Shown: positions 35,374 to 45,592, numbered from the stretch's first letter. The stretch: 46,942 nucleotides of DNA from Clostridiales bacterium (GCA_012839085.1 DUNZ01000075.1:1-46942); one strand, 5' to 3'. Numbers and translations are program-made. Notes: a model not told the origin generated them from the sequence alone.

Positions 35374-36243
35374 TTATCTTGGATTACCCATAAAGAACAA
35401 GGCTACGGTTCCGGGACCAGAATGAGCTCCGATGGTTGGACTTACGTAGTTGATTAGAATATTTTCTATACCAAAACGATCCTTTATCAAAGAGGCTACA
35501 TATTTTGCATCATCTTCACAATCCCCATGACTGATAAAGACAATGTCATTCTGATCATCAAAACCAGAGATTCGTTTCTCCATTTGATCAACAAGAGTTA
35601 CTAGAGATTTCTTTCTTCCTCTAACATTAGTTAATGGAATTAATCGACCTTCATTATCAACATGAAGAACTGGCTTTACGTTGATTAGGGTGCCGATAAT
35701 AGCAGTCGTCTTGGAGACCCTACCTCCTCGATGTAGATGATGAAGATCATTAACCGTAAATACATGGCAAAGATTCAATTTATTTTCTTCTAACCACTGG
35801 GCTATTTCATCTATGGATTTTCCGTTTTCCTTTAGCATGACTGCTTTATGAACGAAAAGACCCTCACCTAAGGATGCGCACAGGGAATCGATTACAATTA
35901 TTTTAGCCTCTGGGTTTTCTTCACATAGTTCTCTTGCTGTGGTTGCAGCAGAAGAGCAGCTACCACTGAGGGCAGAAGAGAAGGCGATATGTAAGATATC
36001 GTAACCTTCTGCCAGTAAATTAGAAAATACATCTTTGGCTGTATCAGGATTTACTGCCATGGTTGTTGGCATGGCACCATTCCTCATCTTATCGTAGAAC
36101 TCTTTTGGCTCCAGTATATTTGTATCACCATAGACGGTACCATTAAAACTGTAGTATAGTGGTAATAATCGAACCTTGTGCTCTTTTAAATATTCTTCTG
36201 GTAAATCGCAGGTAGTATCCGTTGTTATGACAAAATCCCTCAT
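35374..36243 (-). CDS. DegV-family fatty-acid-binding protein
   Basis: The 289-residue protein is a DegV-type protein, which binds a fatty acid and, as FakB, presents it to the kinase FakA in Firmicutes. The N-terminus ITTDTTCDLPEEYL and the fatty-acid pocket motif AFSSALSGSCSSAATTAREL are visible, as is the late HGDCEDDAKYVASLI. The start at 36243 follows GGAAGGA; an upstream frame lacks one. It has its own promoter. Confidence 0.87.
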   Translation of the reverse strand: MRDFVITTDTTCDLPEEYLKEHKVRLLPLYYSFNGTVYGDTNILEPKEFYDKMRNGAMPTTMAVNPDTAKDVFSNLLAEGYDILHIAFSSALSGSCSSAATTARELCEENPEAKIIVIDSLCASLGEGLFVHKAVMLKENGKSIDEIAQWLEENKLNLCHVFTVNDLHHLHRGGRVSKTTAIIGTLINVKPVLHVDNEGRLIPLTNVRGRKKSLVTLVDQMEKRISGFDDQNDIVFISHGDCEDDAKYVASLIKDRFGIENILINYVSPTIGAHSGPGTVALFFMGNPR

Positions 36244-36364
36244 CTTTCTATCCTTCCTTTCCCATGAAAAATCGTAATTCAATAATATATTAATTTTTTA
36301 TTTATAATTTCTTGTAAAATGCTTTTTAGAGTCTTTATAAGTGGTTTTGATTACGACATAACAT

Positions 36365-36394
36365 ATTATACCATACTATACACAATAGTTTCAA
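36365..36394 (-). promoter_or_regulatory. Promoter of the degV gene
   Basis: On the minus strand TTGAAA (36394-36389) and TATAAT (36370-36365) are 18 bp apart, about 120 bases upstream of the degV start. It is divergent to the recJ promoter at 36460. The 36244-36562 gap contains these two promoters and no other feature I can identify. Confidence 0.65.
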
Positions 36395-36459
36395 TATAAT
36401 TCCCAAAATAATCAATTATTTCATTATTATAGATTTGCAATAAAGGTTTTTAATATACA

Positions 36460-36489
36460 TTGACAGAAGTAACAAGTTAGAATTATTAT
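36460..36489 (+). promoter_or_regulatory. Promoter of the recJ operon
   Basis: TTGACA (36460-36465) and TATTAT (36484-36489) have an 18-bp spacer; a TATAAT alternative lies five bases beyond with poorer spacing. It is about 75 bases upstream of recJ. Confidence 0.6.
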
Positions 36490-36562
36490 ACTATAATAAT
36501 GATGTATAGATTTGCAAATCCAAAGTAGAAACAAAAATAGACAAAGGAAGCGTGTTATAACA

Positions 36563-38320
36563 ATGGAAAAATGGGTAATTAAAAATAGAAAAGCTGATTT
36601 TATGAAAATAATGGAGGCTTTTGGGGTTAGTGAAGTATTGGCACGCTGTCTGGTTAACAAAGGAATTGACGATCTTAATAAAATTAAAAAATTTTTACAT
36701 CCAGAAATCATTGGATTAATAGATCCGAAGAAGATGAAGGATCTACAAAAGTCTTGTGATATCCTATGGGAGAAAATAAAATCCCAAAAGCATATTCGAA
36801 TTATCGGTGATTATGATGTAGATGGTGTGGTTGCCACTTATATCCTATATCGAACATTAAAGCAAGTAGGGGCAAAGGTAGATTATGAGATTCCAGATCG
36901 TATCAAGGACGGTTATGGGATTAATATTAATATGGTAGAAGAAGCCTATAAGGATCAGGTGGATACCATTTTAACCTGTGACAATGGAATTGTAGCAATG
37001 GAGCAGGTGGAAAAAGCCAAAGAATATGGGATGACAGTAATTATAACGGATCATCATAATCTTTATGAAACAGAGGATGGGGATACCATACTTCCCATAG
37101 CGGATGCCATCATTAATCCAAACCAAAGGGATTGTGGCTACCCATTTAAAGGACTCTGTGGGGCTGCTATTGCTTATAAACTAATGGTTGCTCTTATAGA
37201 GGATTTTCCTTTTGAAGGAAAAGAAGAATATCAATTAGAACTCCTTTCCTATGCAGCCATTGCTACGGTATGTGATGTTATGGATCTTGTGGAGGAAAAT
37301 AGGATTATTGTCAAATGCGGCTTGGAAGTCCTAAGGGAAACAAAGAATTTGGGATTACAGGCACTGATGGAAGTTTGTAAAATAGAACCTAAGGAATTAG
37401 CCACTTATCATCTTGGATTTATTATTGGACCTTGTCTCAATGCCTCTGGAAGACTAGACACAGCTAAAATCGGTCTAAATTTATTACTAGCGGAGAATAA
37501 AGAAGAGGCTCTCTTATTGGCTACCCAAGTTCGAGACTTGAATAATCAGAGGAAGGATATGACCGCTGAAAATGTAGAAAAGACCATAGAACTAATAGAA
37601 AATAGCTCCTTAAAAAATGATAAGGTTCTTGTGGTATATTTGGAAGATTGTCATGAAAGTATTGCAGGTATTATTGCAGGTCGAGTAAAAGATTGTTATC
37701 ATAAACCAACAGTGATCCTTACGGATTCAGAAAATGCTGTCAAAGGTTCTGCTAGATCAATAGAAAGCTATAACATGATAGAAGAATTATCAAAATGTAG
37801 AAATCTAATATTGAAACTGGGAGGACATCCTATGGCAGCGGGTCTATCCTTGGAAAGAGAACGAGTGGATGAATTTCGAAAGCAGTTAAATGAGAATGCC
37901 ACTTTAACAGAGGAAGATTTGGCCCCAAAAGTAACCATAGATATTTTACTACCTTTTGGCTATATTTCTGAGGAGTTAGTTCAGGAATTAAAATTGCTTG
38001 AGCCCTTTGGGAAGGGAAATGAAAGACCCTTATTTGCAGAAAAGAATGTTAAAATCAAATCGGCTTATTTGATTGGGAAGAATGGTAATGGGATTCGATT
38101 TCGACTGGTCAATCAGTATGGAAGAGAAATGGAAGCTCTCTATTTTGGGGATATCGATCGTTTCTTTACATATATGACGAAACAGTATGGTGAAGAAGAG
38201 GTTAAGAAGATGAAATCCGGTCGACGTCCTAATATTGAATTTACTATTACATATTATCCAAGAATAAATGAGTATAATGGTTTTAGAAATTTACAAATTA
38301 TGATTCAAAATTATCGATAA
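36563..38320 (+). CDS. recJ: Single-stranded-DNA-specific exonuclease RecJ
   Basis: The 585-residue nuclease degrades single-stranded DNA 5' to 3' in recombination and repair. DHH-family motifs are visible: IIGDYDVDGVVATYIL, the DHH signature itself (IITDHHN), and the DHHA1 motif with GGHPMAAGLSLE. The C-terminal OB-like domain (ITYYPRINEYNGFRNLQI) follows. I place the start at 36563 because GGAAG precedes it at 13 bases; a frame from 36512 is longer without a site. It heads the recJ-apt-rel order common in Firmicutes. Confidence 0.9.
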   Translation: MEKWVIKNRKADFMKIMEAFGVSEVLARCLVNKGIDDLNKIKKFLHPEIIGLIDPKKMKDLQKSCDILWEKIKSQKHIRIIGDYDVDGVVATYILYRTLKQVGAKVDYEIPDRIKDGYGININMVEEAYKDQVDTILTCDNGIVAMEQVEKAKEYGMTVIITDHHNLYETEDGDTILPIADAIINPNQRDCGYPFKGLCGAAIAYKLMVALIEDFPFEGKEEYQLELLSYAAIATVCDVMDLVEENRIIVKCGLEVLRETKNLGLQALMEVCKIEPKELATYHLGFIIGPCLNASGRLDTAKIGLNLLLAENKEEALLLATQVRDLNNQRKDMTAENVEKTIELIENSSLKNDKVLVVYLEDCHESIAGIIAGRVKDCYHKPTVILTDSENAVKGSARSIESYNMIEELSKCRNLILKLGGHPMAAGLSLERERVDEFRKQLNENATLTEEDLAPKVTIDILLPFGYISEELVQELKLLEPFGKGNERPLFAEKNVKIKSAYLIGKNGNGIRFRLVNQYGREMEALYFGDIDRFFTYMTKQYGEEEVKKMKSGRRPNIEFTITYYPRINEYNGFRNLQIMIQNYR

Positions 38321-38365
38321 AGGAATGTAAATTGTAGATAAATAGAGAATTAGAGGAAATTTTCT

Positions 38366-38394
38366 TTGCCTACTATGGATTATAGTGTTATAAT
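38366..38394 (+). promoter_or_regulatory. Promoter ahead of apt
   Basis: TTGCCT (38366-38371), a 17-bp spacer and a perfect TATAAT (38389-38394). The leader to apt is about 125 bases. It may add to read-through from recJ. Confidence 0.6.
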
Positions 38395-38522
38395 AGACTT
38401 TTGTAAGATAGGATTATTTATAATAGGAATGAAACCCTATTAATATGAAAGAATATAATATGCAATACGAATGGATGATGGTGATTATAAACAATCGCTA
38501 AGTCAGAAAGAGGTAAATAAGG

Positions 38523-39047
38523 ATGAAAAGATTAGAAGACTATGTAAGGACAATACCAGATTTTCCAGAACCAGGAATTATGTTTCGTGATGTAACCAGT
38601 GTATTACAAAATAAAGTTGGATTAAAACTGGCTATAGAGAAGATGCAAGAATTATTGGATGGTGTTGAATTTGATGTAATCGTTGGTCCGGAATCCAGAG
38701 GATTTATTTTTGGTGTACCGATTGCATACAACCTAAATAAAGGATTCATTCCCGTAAGGAAAAAAGGGAAATTACCTTGTGAAACGGTTTCTATGGATTA
38801 TGATTTAGAATATGGTCAAGCGACCATCGAGATGCATAAAGATGCGATCAAACCTGGACAGAAGGTTGTAATTGTGGATGATTTAATTGCTACTGGCGGA
38901 ACCATTGAAGCTATCACCAAACTGGTAGAAATGCTCGGTGGAGAAGTGGTTAAGATTATATTCTTGATGGAACTAAAAGGCCTAAATGGTAGAGATAAAT
39001 TGGATGGCTATGATGTAGAAGCAGTAATTCAATATGATGGAAAATAA
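38523..39047 (+). CDS. apt: Adenine phosphoribosyltransferase
   Basis: The 174-residue enzyme salvages adenine with PRPP to make AMP. The PRPP-binding loop is VVIVDDLIATGGT (115-127), and the IPDFPEPGIMFRDVT start and GPESRGFIFG segment are typical of Apt. The ATG follows GAGG at some distance. It sits between recJ and rel, a common order in Firmicutes, and a tandem array follows it. Confidence 0.93.
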   Translation: MKRLEDYVRTIPDFPEPGIMFRDVTSVLQNKVGLKLAIEKMQELLDGVEFDVIVGPESRGFIFGVPIAYNLNKGFIPVRKKGKLPCETVSMDYDLEYGQATIEMHKDAIKPGQKVVIVDDLIATGGTIEAITKLVEMLGGEVVKIIFLMELKGLNGRDKLDGYDVEAVIQYDGK

Positions 39048-39067
39048 GATCTTTATGTAAGATACGA

Positions 39068-39280
39068 TATACAAAAGAAAAAATATAAAAAGAATATATA
39101 AAAAAGAAAAAATAAAAAGCAAAAGATATAAAAAACAGAAGATATAAAAAAGCAGAATATATAAAGCAAAAGATATAAAAAACAGAAGATATGTAAAGCA
39201 AAAGATATAAAAAGAAAAGATATAAAAAAGTTTAACAAATATCTGTATGATAGGAAAAAAGATATAAAAAGATATAAAAT
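39068..39280. repeat. A-rich 15-16-bp tandem array between apt and rel
   Basis: Units of the type GATATAAAAAACAGAA and GATATAAAAAGCAAAA recur about ten to twelve times with 14-17 bp spacing, cleanest at 39127-39230. It fills most of the gap between apt and rel (39048-39357). The minus-strand open frames here (very Phe/Tyr-rich) follow from the composition and are not genes. Confidence 0.8.
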
Positions 39281-39357
39281 AAGATATTGCAAGGCAAGAC
39301 TAGGATAAGGTAAACTTAAATATTATACAATGAAATGTCTGGACAGGTGGTGATATC

Positions 39358-41655
39358 ATGGAAGACGATAAAAGGAACATTGAAATTAGCACATTTGAGA
39401 AGCGGGCGACAATTCCAGCTCCTGCTGATTTTACTGCGCCCGAAAATCTTTATAATAGATTAATTGATATCATTCGAAGTTATCACCCTTCCACGGATAT
39501 TTCTATGATTGAGAAGGCATATCAGCTGGCCAACAACGCCCACAAAAATCAATTTCGTAAATCCGGAGAACCCTATATTATCCATCCTTTATGTGTGGCA
39601 ATTATTTTGGCAGAACTGGAATTGGATAAGGAAAGTATAGTAGCGGGAATTCTTCATGATGTGGTAGAAGATACCGATTATACCTTGGATCAAATATCGG
39701 AGATGTTTTCTAGCGAGATCGCCTTATTGGTGGATGGAGTTACCAAATTAACCAAATTGAATTATTCCATGGATAAAGTAGAATTACAGGCGGAGAACTT
39801 AAGAAAAATGTTTCTTGCCATGGCTAAGGATATTCGTGTAATTTTGATTAAACTGGCTGATCGACTTCACAATATGCGAACTTTAAAATATAAAGAACCT
39901 GTAAAACAAAAGGAAACTGCCAGAGAAACCATGGACATTTATGCACCCATTGCTCAAAGGCTGGGTATTTCCAAAATTAAGGTAGAGCTAGATGATTTAT
40001 CCTTAAAATATTTGGAACCGGAAGTGTATAAGGACTTGGCTGAAAAAATAGCTACAAAAAAAAGTGAGCGCCAAGCCTATATTGACAGTGTGGTGAACGA
40101 GGTAAGATCTCATATCGATGCCTCTGGAATAGAAGCCAAGATTGATGGTCGTATCAAACATTTCTTTTCCATATATAAAAAGATGGTGAACCAGAGCAAG
40201 ACCCTAGAACAGATTTATGATCTTTTTGCTGTTCGCATTATTGTTGAAACAATTAAAGATTGTTATGCAGCCCTGGGTGTGATTCATGAGATGTATAAAC
40301 CGATTCCAGGGCGGTTTAAAGACTATATCGCTATGCCCAAACCCAATATGTACCAGTCTCTTCATACGACATTGATTGGACCTAAGGGACAGCCTTTTGA
40401 AATACAGATTAGAACTTATGAGATGCATCGTACCGCAGAATATGGTATTGCAGCTCACTGGAAGTACAAAGAAGGTCAGGATGGTAAGGGTAGCTCTACA
40501 AGGGCAGAAGAAGAGAAGCTTACTTGGTTGCGTCAGGTGTTGGAGTGGCAAAGAGATCTGTCGGATAATAAAGAATTTTTAAGTCTGATAAAGAATGACT
40601 TTGACTTGTTCTCAGACAGTGTTTATTGCTTTACTCCCACAGGGGATGTTAAGACATTACCTACTGGTTCAACCCCCATTGATTTTGCCTATAGCATTCA
40701 TAGTGCTGTTGGTAATAAAATGGTTGGAGCCAGGGTGAATGGTAAACTAGAACCCATTGATTATGTAATTCAAAATGGTGACCGAATTGAGATTATCACT
40801 TCACAGAATTCTAAAGGTCCTAGCCGTGATTGGCTCTCCATAGTAAAGAGTACTCAGGCTAAGAATAAGATTAATCAATGGTTTAAATCTGTATTAAAAG
40901 AGGATAATATCATCCGAGGCAAGGAGTTACTCAGTAATTATTGCAAAGCAAAGAGCATAATTTTAAGTGATTTATTAAAATCGGAATTTATGAGTGTGGT
41001 AATGCGCAAATATGGATTCCGGGATTGGGACTCTTTATTAGCTGCGGTTGGTCACGGAGGTCTGAAGGAAGGACCTGTGGTGAATCGTCTTTTAGAGGAA
41101 TATAAGAAAAAGAATAAAAAAGAAATCACCGATAACAACGTTTTGGATAGTATATCCGAAATTAGGGAGCATAGGCTTCCTCGTAAGAAATCCAAAAGTG
41201 GAATTATTGTTGAAGGAATTCATGATGTAGCAGTTCGTTTTTCTAAATGCTGTAGTCCAGTGCCGGGAGATGAGATCGTCGGTTTTGTAACTCGGGGTAG
41301 AGGAGTATCCATTCACCGGACAGATTGTATTAATATCATGCATCTACCAGAGGATGATCGGGCTAGATTAATTGATGCCGAATGGAATATGACCGATGGA
41401 AAAGAACCCAATGGTCTTTACACAGCGGAAATAAAAATCTATGCCAATAATCGAACTGGAGTGTTGGTGGATGTTTCCAGGGTATTTACAGAAAATAAGA
41501 TTGATGTTACATCAATGAATGTAAGAACCAGCAAACAAGGAACAGCAACCATTAGCGTTGGATTTGAGATTAATGGGGTTGGCCAATTAAATGATATTAT
41601 TGCTAAAATCCGTAATGTAGAAAGTGTAATCGATATCGAACGTACCGCTGGTTAG
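39358..41655 (+). CDS. rel: Bifunctional (p)ppGpp synthetase/hydrolase
   Basis: The 765-residue protein controls the stringent response. The N-terminal HD hydrolase has His76 and His100-Asp101 (AGILHDVVED). The synthetase core follows, with GRIKHFFSIYKKM, YDLFAVRIIV and GRFKDYIAMPKPNMYQSLH. A TGS domain (VYCFTPTGDVKTLP, about 420-480), a Cys-containing zinc-finger-like part (SKCCSPVPGDEI), and a C-terminal ACT domain (about 690-765) complete the long RSH form. Both active sites appear intact. The ATG is preceded by GGTGGTGAT. Confidence 0.95.
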   Translation: MEDDKRNIEISTFEKRATIPAPADFTAPENLYNRLIDIIRSYHPSTDISMIEKAYQLANNAHKNQFRKSGEPYIIHPLCVAIILAELELDKESIVAGILHDVVEDTDYTLDQISEMFSSEIALLVDGVTKLTKLNYSMDKVELQAENLRKMFLAMAKDIRVILIKLADRLHNMRTLKYKEPVKQKETARETMDIYAPIAQRLGISKIKVELDDLSLKYLEPEVYKDLAEKIATKKSERQAYIDSVVNEVRSHIDASGIEAKIDGRIKHFFSIYKKMVNQSKTLEQIYDLFAVRIIVETIKDCYAALGVIHEMYKPIPGRFKDYIAMPKPNMYQSLHTTLIGPKGQPFEIQIRTYEMHRTAEYGIAAHWKYKEGQDGKGSSTRAEEEKLTWLRQVLEWQRDLSDNKEFLSLIKNDFDLFSDSVYCFTPTGDVKTLPTGSTPIDFAYSIHSAVGNKMVGARVNGKLEPIDYVIQNGDRIEIITSQNSKGPSRDWLSIVKSTQAKNKINQWFKSVLKEDNIIRGKELLSNYCKAKSIILSDLLKSEFMSVVMRKYGFRDWDSLLAAVGHGGLKEGPVVNRLLEEYKKKNKKEITDNNVLDSISEIREHRLPRKKSKSGIIVEGIHDVAVRFSKCCSPVPGDEIVGFVTRGRGVSIHRTDCINIMHLPEDDRARLIDAEWNMTDGKEPNGLYTAEIKIYANNRTGVLVDVSRVFTENKIDVTSMNVRTSKQGTATISVGFEINGVGQLNDIIAKIRNVESVIDIERTAG

Positions 41656-41688
41656 GATTCGCAGGTCGAATGTTTAAGCGATTATAAA

Positions 41689-41960
41689 GCGATGGATTAA
41701 GTGCTGATAAAGTGCTGATTGAGTTACTGATAAAGCGATTGATAGAGTGACCGAAAAGAGATGGATTAAGTGACTAAATAGCGATGGATTGAGTGCTGAT
41801 AAAGTGCTGATTGAGTTACTGATAAAGGTTGATAGAGTGACCGAAAAGAGATGGATTAAGTGACTGAATAGCGATGGATTGAGTGCTGATAAAGTGCTGG
41901 TTGAGTTACTGATAAAGGTTGATAGAGTGACTGAAAAGCGATGGATTAGTGACTAAATAT
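41689..41960. repeat. 90-bp higher-order tandem array after rel
   Basis: Three copies of a 90-92-bp unit start at 41689, 41781 and 41871, each opening with GCGATGGATT. They are nearly identical (a few substitutions, one 2-bp indel). Inside each, shorter motifs (GAGTGCTGATAAAGTGCTGA, GAGTTACTGATAAAG) recur at 12-16-bp spacing. The tail to about 42000 is degenerate. It fills the gap between rel and the MBL hydrolase. Confidence 0.93.
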
Positions 41961-42022
41961 CGATTAATTGACTGATAAAATGATTGATAAAGTGATTGAT
42001 ATAGAAAGGTGGGAAGAATCCT

Positions 42023-42670
42023 ATGAAAACATTAAAGATAGATACTTTGGTTTTAGGGATGGTAGAGACGAATTGCTATATTATAAGCAATCCCGTAACT
42101 AAGGAAGCAATTGTTGTTGACCCAGGGGATCATGCCCATAAAATTGCAGACTTCTTAAAAGAACAAGAGCTTACTTGCCTTGGAATTCTTCTCACTCACG
42201 GTCATTTTGACCATATCCTGGCTGTAAGTGAGTTGTCAGATCTCACAGGAGCAAAAGTATATGCCCATGAGGCTGAAATGGTTCTTCTCCAGGATCCTAA
42301 GCTAAATGCATCCTCCCATATTCGAGCAGAATGTAGCTTGACTCCGGATGTATTACTTAAGGATGGACAAGAACTTTCTCTGGCAGGTTTTTCAATCAAA
42401 GTAATCCATACCCCAGGTCATACGGGGGGAGGCGTATGTTATTATTTCCCTGACTATCAAGAACTGTTTAGTGGAGATACCTTGTTCTTAGAGGATATTG
42501 GTAGGTCGGATCTTCCTACGGGAAATGGAAGGCAGCTGGTGGAATCCATACGAACTAAATTAATGACCTTGGAGGATGAAGTGAAGGTGCATCCAGGTCA
42601 TGGTGAGTCAACCACCATCGGCCATGAAAAAGTATATAATTTTTATCTTAGGGATAATGGATGGGAGTAA
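42023..42670 (+). CDS. MBL-fold metallohydrolase (glyoxalase II-like)
   Basis: The 215-residue enzyme has the metallo-beta-lactamase signature THGHFDH (58-64), then His133 (TPGHTGG), Asp152 (FSGDTLF) and a late PGHGES motif. It hydrolyses a thioester or related substrate using zinc or iron. The product resembles the YcbL/glyoxalase II-like proteins often encoded next to hemZ and hisS in Clostridia. The ATG follows AAAGGTGGG. Its stop is two bases before the hemZ start. Confidence 0.85.
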   Translation: MKTLKIDTLVLGMVETNCYIISNPVTKEAIVVDPGDHAHKIADFLKEQELTCLGILLTHGHFDHILAVSELSDLTGAKVYAHEAEMVLLQDPKLNASSHIRAECSLTPDVLLKDGQELSLAGFSIKVIHTPGHTGGGVCYYFPDYQELFSGDTLFLEDIGRSDLPTGNGRQLVESIRTKLMTLEDEVKVHPGHGESTTIGHEKVYNFYLRDNGWE

Positions 42671-42672
42671 AT

Positions 42673-44238
42673 ATGATCGAGATTATTCTGTCCAATCAAG
42701 CATATTACAATGATGTCTATCCCTTGGTAAAAGCTTTTTATCCTGAAGAAGAAATTCGTTTGGTTTCCAGGGAAGAAGCCATTTCAGAAGAATTACTTAC
42801 ATCAGAAGAAACATTTACAAGGGGTGTTAAAAAATATAAGCTAGAGGAAGCGACAAATCTACTTGCTAGTATACCAGAACGGATCGGAATTGACTTAGAC
42901 AGTGAAAATATTAAAATGGTCATTGATTTTATAGAGCATGATTGTCATAGAAAGACTACCATTTTCAGAGATCTTAAACTAGAGGAAATAGAGGACCAGA
43001 AAGCCTATAAAAATGCCATGAAACGGCATCTTTATGAGATTTTTTCTAAAGCTTCTAATAAGACTCTGCCTTGGGGAATTCTAACTGGAATACGACCAAC
43101 AAAAATTGTTTATGAAATGCTGGAACGAGGGATGGAGGAAGCTGAGATTTTCATCCATATGAAAGAGGAATACCTATGCTCCGAAGAGAAGGTGGCCATG
43201 AGTATAGGGATTGCAAAAAGGGAGAAAGAGTTGCTGGAGTCCATGGATTATAAAAATGGCTACAGCATTTATATTGGGATTCCCTTTTGCCCTAGTACAT
43301 GCCTCTATTGTTCCTTTACTTCCTATTCCATAACAAAATTTGAGAAGGAAGTGGAGAGGTATCTGGAGGCTTTGGAAAAAGAACTCCTCTTTGGATCCAC
43401 CTGTTTTCCTAATAAGAAATTAACCACAGTTTATTTAGGAGGGGGAACCCCTACCACCTTGACTGCCAAGCAGTTGGATCGCTTACTAGGATTTTTAAAG
43501 AAGCATTTTGATTTTTCTCAGGTTAAGGAATTTTGTGTAGAGGCCGGAAGACCGGATAGTATTACTAAGGAAAAGCTAGAGGTTTTAAAAAAATGGGGTG
43601 TCGACCGGATTTCTATTAATCCTCAAAGCATGCAGCAAAAAACCCTAGATTTAATCGGAAGAAAACATACTGTGGAAGAGGTTAAGGAAGCCTTTTGGCT
43701 GGCCAGAGAAACTGGACATGATAACATAAATATGGATATAATCATCGGACTTCCGGGAGAGAAACCAGAGGATGTTTTGGATAGCTTGAAGCAGATTCAG
43801 GAACTTAATCCGGATAGCCTTACGGTTCATACCTTAGCCTTAAAAAGAGCAGCTCGGCTGAACATGGAAAAGGAACAATATGAAGACCTTAAGGCTCAGG
43901 GGGTATCCAAGATGATGGATATGACCATGAGATTTGCAGAAGACAATCATTATCTGCCCTATTATCTATATAGGCAAAAGAATATGGCGGAGAACCTTGA
44001 AAATATCGGTTATGCCAGATATGGGAAAGAGGGTATATACAATATCCTAATCATGGAGGAACAACAAACCATCTTGGCCTTTGGTGCAGGAGCCTTATCG
44101 AAGTTTGTATTCCATGAGGAACATAGAATTGAACGGGTTGATAATGTGAAAAGTATTACAGATTATATTGGAAGAATTGATGAAATGATAGAAAGAAAGC
44201 GCCTTTTCTTGGAGCGCAGTGGGATAGGAGGAATATGA
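42673..44238 (+). CDS. hemZ: HemZ-type coproporphyrinogen dehydrogenase, radical SAM
   Basis: The 521-residue radical SAM protein carries the CX3CX2C cluster motif in [16 protein letters not shown], the SAM-binding GGGTPTTLT, and the HemN-like [15 protein letters not shown] and [10 protein letters not shown]. The N-terminal 190 residues are the HemZ-specific domain. The start at 42673 is chosen because GGGAG lies just ahead; an in-frame ATG at 42661 has none. HemZ proteins oxidise coproporphyrinogen in heme synthesis, although in organisms lacking heme the role is uncertain. It overlaps hisS by four bases. Confidence 0.85.
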   Translation: MIEIILSNQAYYNDVYPLVKAFYPEEEIRLVSREEAISEELLTSEETFTRGVKKYKLEEATNLLASIPERIGIDLDSENIKMVIDFIEHDCHRKTTIFRDLKLEEIEDQKAYKNAMKRHLYEIFSKASNKTLPWGILTGIRPTKIVYEMLERGMEEAEIFIHMKEEYLCSEEKVAMSIGIAKREKELLESMDYKNGYSIYIGIPFCPSTCLYCSFTSYSITKFEKEVERYLEALEKELLFGSTCFPNKKLTTVYLGGGTPTTLTAKQLDRLLGFLKKHFDFSQVKEFCVEAGRPDSITKEKLEVLKKWGVDRISINPQSMQQKTLDLIGRKHTVEEVKEAFWLARETGHDNINMDIIIGLPGEKPEDVLDSLKQIQELNPDSLTVHTLALKRAARLNMEKEQYEDLKAQGVSKMMDMTMRFAEDNHYLPYYLYRQKNMAENLENIGYARYGKEGIYNILIMEEQQTILAFGAGALSKFVFHEEHRIERVDNVKSITDYIGRIDEMIERKRLFLERSGIGGI

Positions 44239-45482
44239 TGATAACACAAAGACCAAAGGGAACACAGGATTGGTACGGCTTAGCAATGCATAAACGCAAC
44301 ATCATAGAAGGAATTGCTAGAAAGTTATGTAAGACCTATCATATTAAGGAGATTATAACACCTGTCTTTGAACATACCATCCTATTCCAAAGAGGTGTAG
44401 GGGAAACAACGGATGTTGTTCAAAAAGAAATGTATACCTTTGATGACAAAGGAAATCGTAGCATTACCCTAAAACCAGAAGGAACTGCTGGAGCGGTAAG
44501 AGCCTATCTGGAAAATGGTTTATATGCAGAGAGTCAGCCAACCAAGCTATTTTACTTTACCCAGGCCTTCCGTTATGAAAAACCTCAAAGTGGTAGATTA
44601 AGACAGCATCATCAATTTGGTATTGAGTTTTTTGGCTCAGGATCCCCTTTAGCAGAGGTGGAATTAATCACCCTTTTAACCGAGTTTATGAAAGAATTAG
44701 GCTTAAAAGGTGCAAAGCTTCACATCAACAGCATCGGTTGTGGCAATTGTAGGAAGATATATAATGAAGCACTATTGCAATATTTGACCCAACATGAGGA
44801 TCAGCTTTGTCCTACTTGTAAGGAAAGAATGCAAAAAAATCCCTTACGTATTCTGGATTGCAAAAATGATTCTTGTAAGATTCTAATCAAGGATGCTCCA
44901 AGAACCATAGAATATCTGGATGATGAATGTCGGGATCATTTTGAGGAATTAAAAGAACTACTTACGGAAATGGACATCCCCTTTGAAGTGGATACAGGCA
45001 TTGTAAGAGGCTTGGATTACTACACCAAGACAGTGTTTGAGTTTGTCAATGCCGAGGGCTTTACCCTATGCGGTGGAGGTAGGTATGATAATTTAGTCCA
45101 TGAAATTGATGAAAAACAGAATATTCCAGCGGTTGGTTTCGGTTTTGGAATTGAAAGAATCATCAATGAACTGGAAGCGGAAGGTGTAGAATTAGAAGCG
45201 GAACCTGCTGTAGATTTGTATGTTGGTATTCTTGGGAAAAAAGCCAAGGCCTCTGCTTATCAATTCGTTCAAAGATTAAGAAAGGCTGGTCTGATTGTAG
45301 AAACGGACTACTTAGACCGCAGTGTAAAAGCTCAGATGAAGTATGCCAATAAAATTGGAGCCAAGAATACCGTAATTATTGGTGAGGATGAGCTGTTACA
45401 AAATAAGGCAAAATTAAAGAATATGGAAACTGGTGAACAGACGGAAGTTCCCTTAGATCAAATCGAAAAATTATTTCTTTAA
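44235..45482 (+). CDS. hisS: Histidyl-tRNA synthetase
   Basis: The 415-residue class II synthetase charges tRNA-His. Motif 2 ([20 protein letters not shown]), the His-specific [13 protein letters not shown] and GGGRYDNL, and motif 3 (GFGFGIERI) are complete. The C-terminal anticodon-binding domain follows ([14 protein letters not shown]). It starts inside the hemZ stop (ATGATG overlapping TGA) after AGGAGG. It ends the housekeeping run. No T-box leader is present. Confidence 0.95.
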   Translation: MMITQRPKGTQDWYGLAMHKRNIIEGIARKLCKTYHIKEIITPVFEHTILFQRGVGETTDVVQKEMYTFDDKGNRSITLKPEGTAGAVRAYLENGLYAESQPTKLFYFTQAFRYEKPQSGRLRQHHQFGIEFFGSGSPLAEVELITLLTEFMKELGLKGAKLHINSIGCGNCRKIYNEALLQYLTQHEDQLCPTCKERMQKNPLRILDCKNDSCKILIKDAPRTIEYLDDECRDHFEELKELLTEMDIPFEVDTGIVRGLDYYTKTVFEFVNAEGFTLCGGGRYDNLVHEIDEKQNIPAVGFGFGIERIINELEAEGVELEAEPAVDLYVGILGKKAKASAYQFVQRLRKAGLIVETDYLDRSVKAQMKYANKIGAKNTVIIGEDELLQNKAKLKNMETGEQTEVPLDQIEKLFL

Positions 45483-45535
45483 AAGCAAAATTAAATATTA
45501 TCAGTGGAGAAGATTTACCAATATACTACAATGAG

Positions 45536-45579
45536 AAAGGAGGAGGCAGTCTCCTCTCATGAGTTTCATGGGTCTTTGA
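45536..45579 (+). other. Possible leader: strong ribosome site, small hairpin and six-codon frame
   Basis: AAAGGAGGAGG is followed by a small palindrome (AGGAG/CTCCT at 45541-45555) and ATGAGTTTCATGGGTCTTTG, a six-codon frame ending in TGA at 45577. The hairpin would mask the ribosome site. This sits just ahead of the PAS-kinase gene, which itself has no good ribosome site. A leader peptide that couples to the kinase gene is one reading. Confidence 0.35.
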
Positions 45580-45592
45580 CTGTGGTTTTAAC

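Noticed and set aside
38956-39292. Minus-strand frames rich in Phe and Tyr after apt
   Set aside because: They are translations of the A-rich tandem array and antisense of apt.
44235-45482. T-box leader upstream of hisS
   Set aside because: hisS starts inside hemZ with a four-base overlap, leaving no leader.
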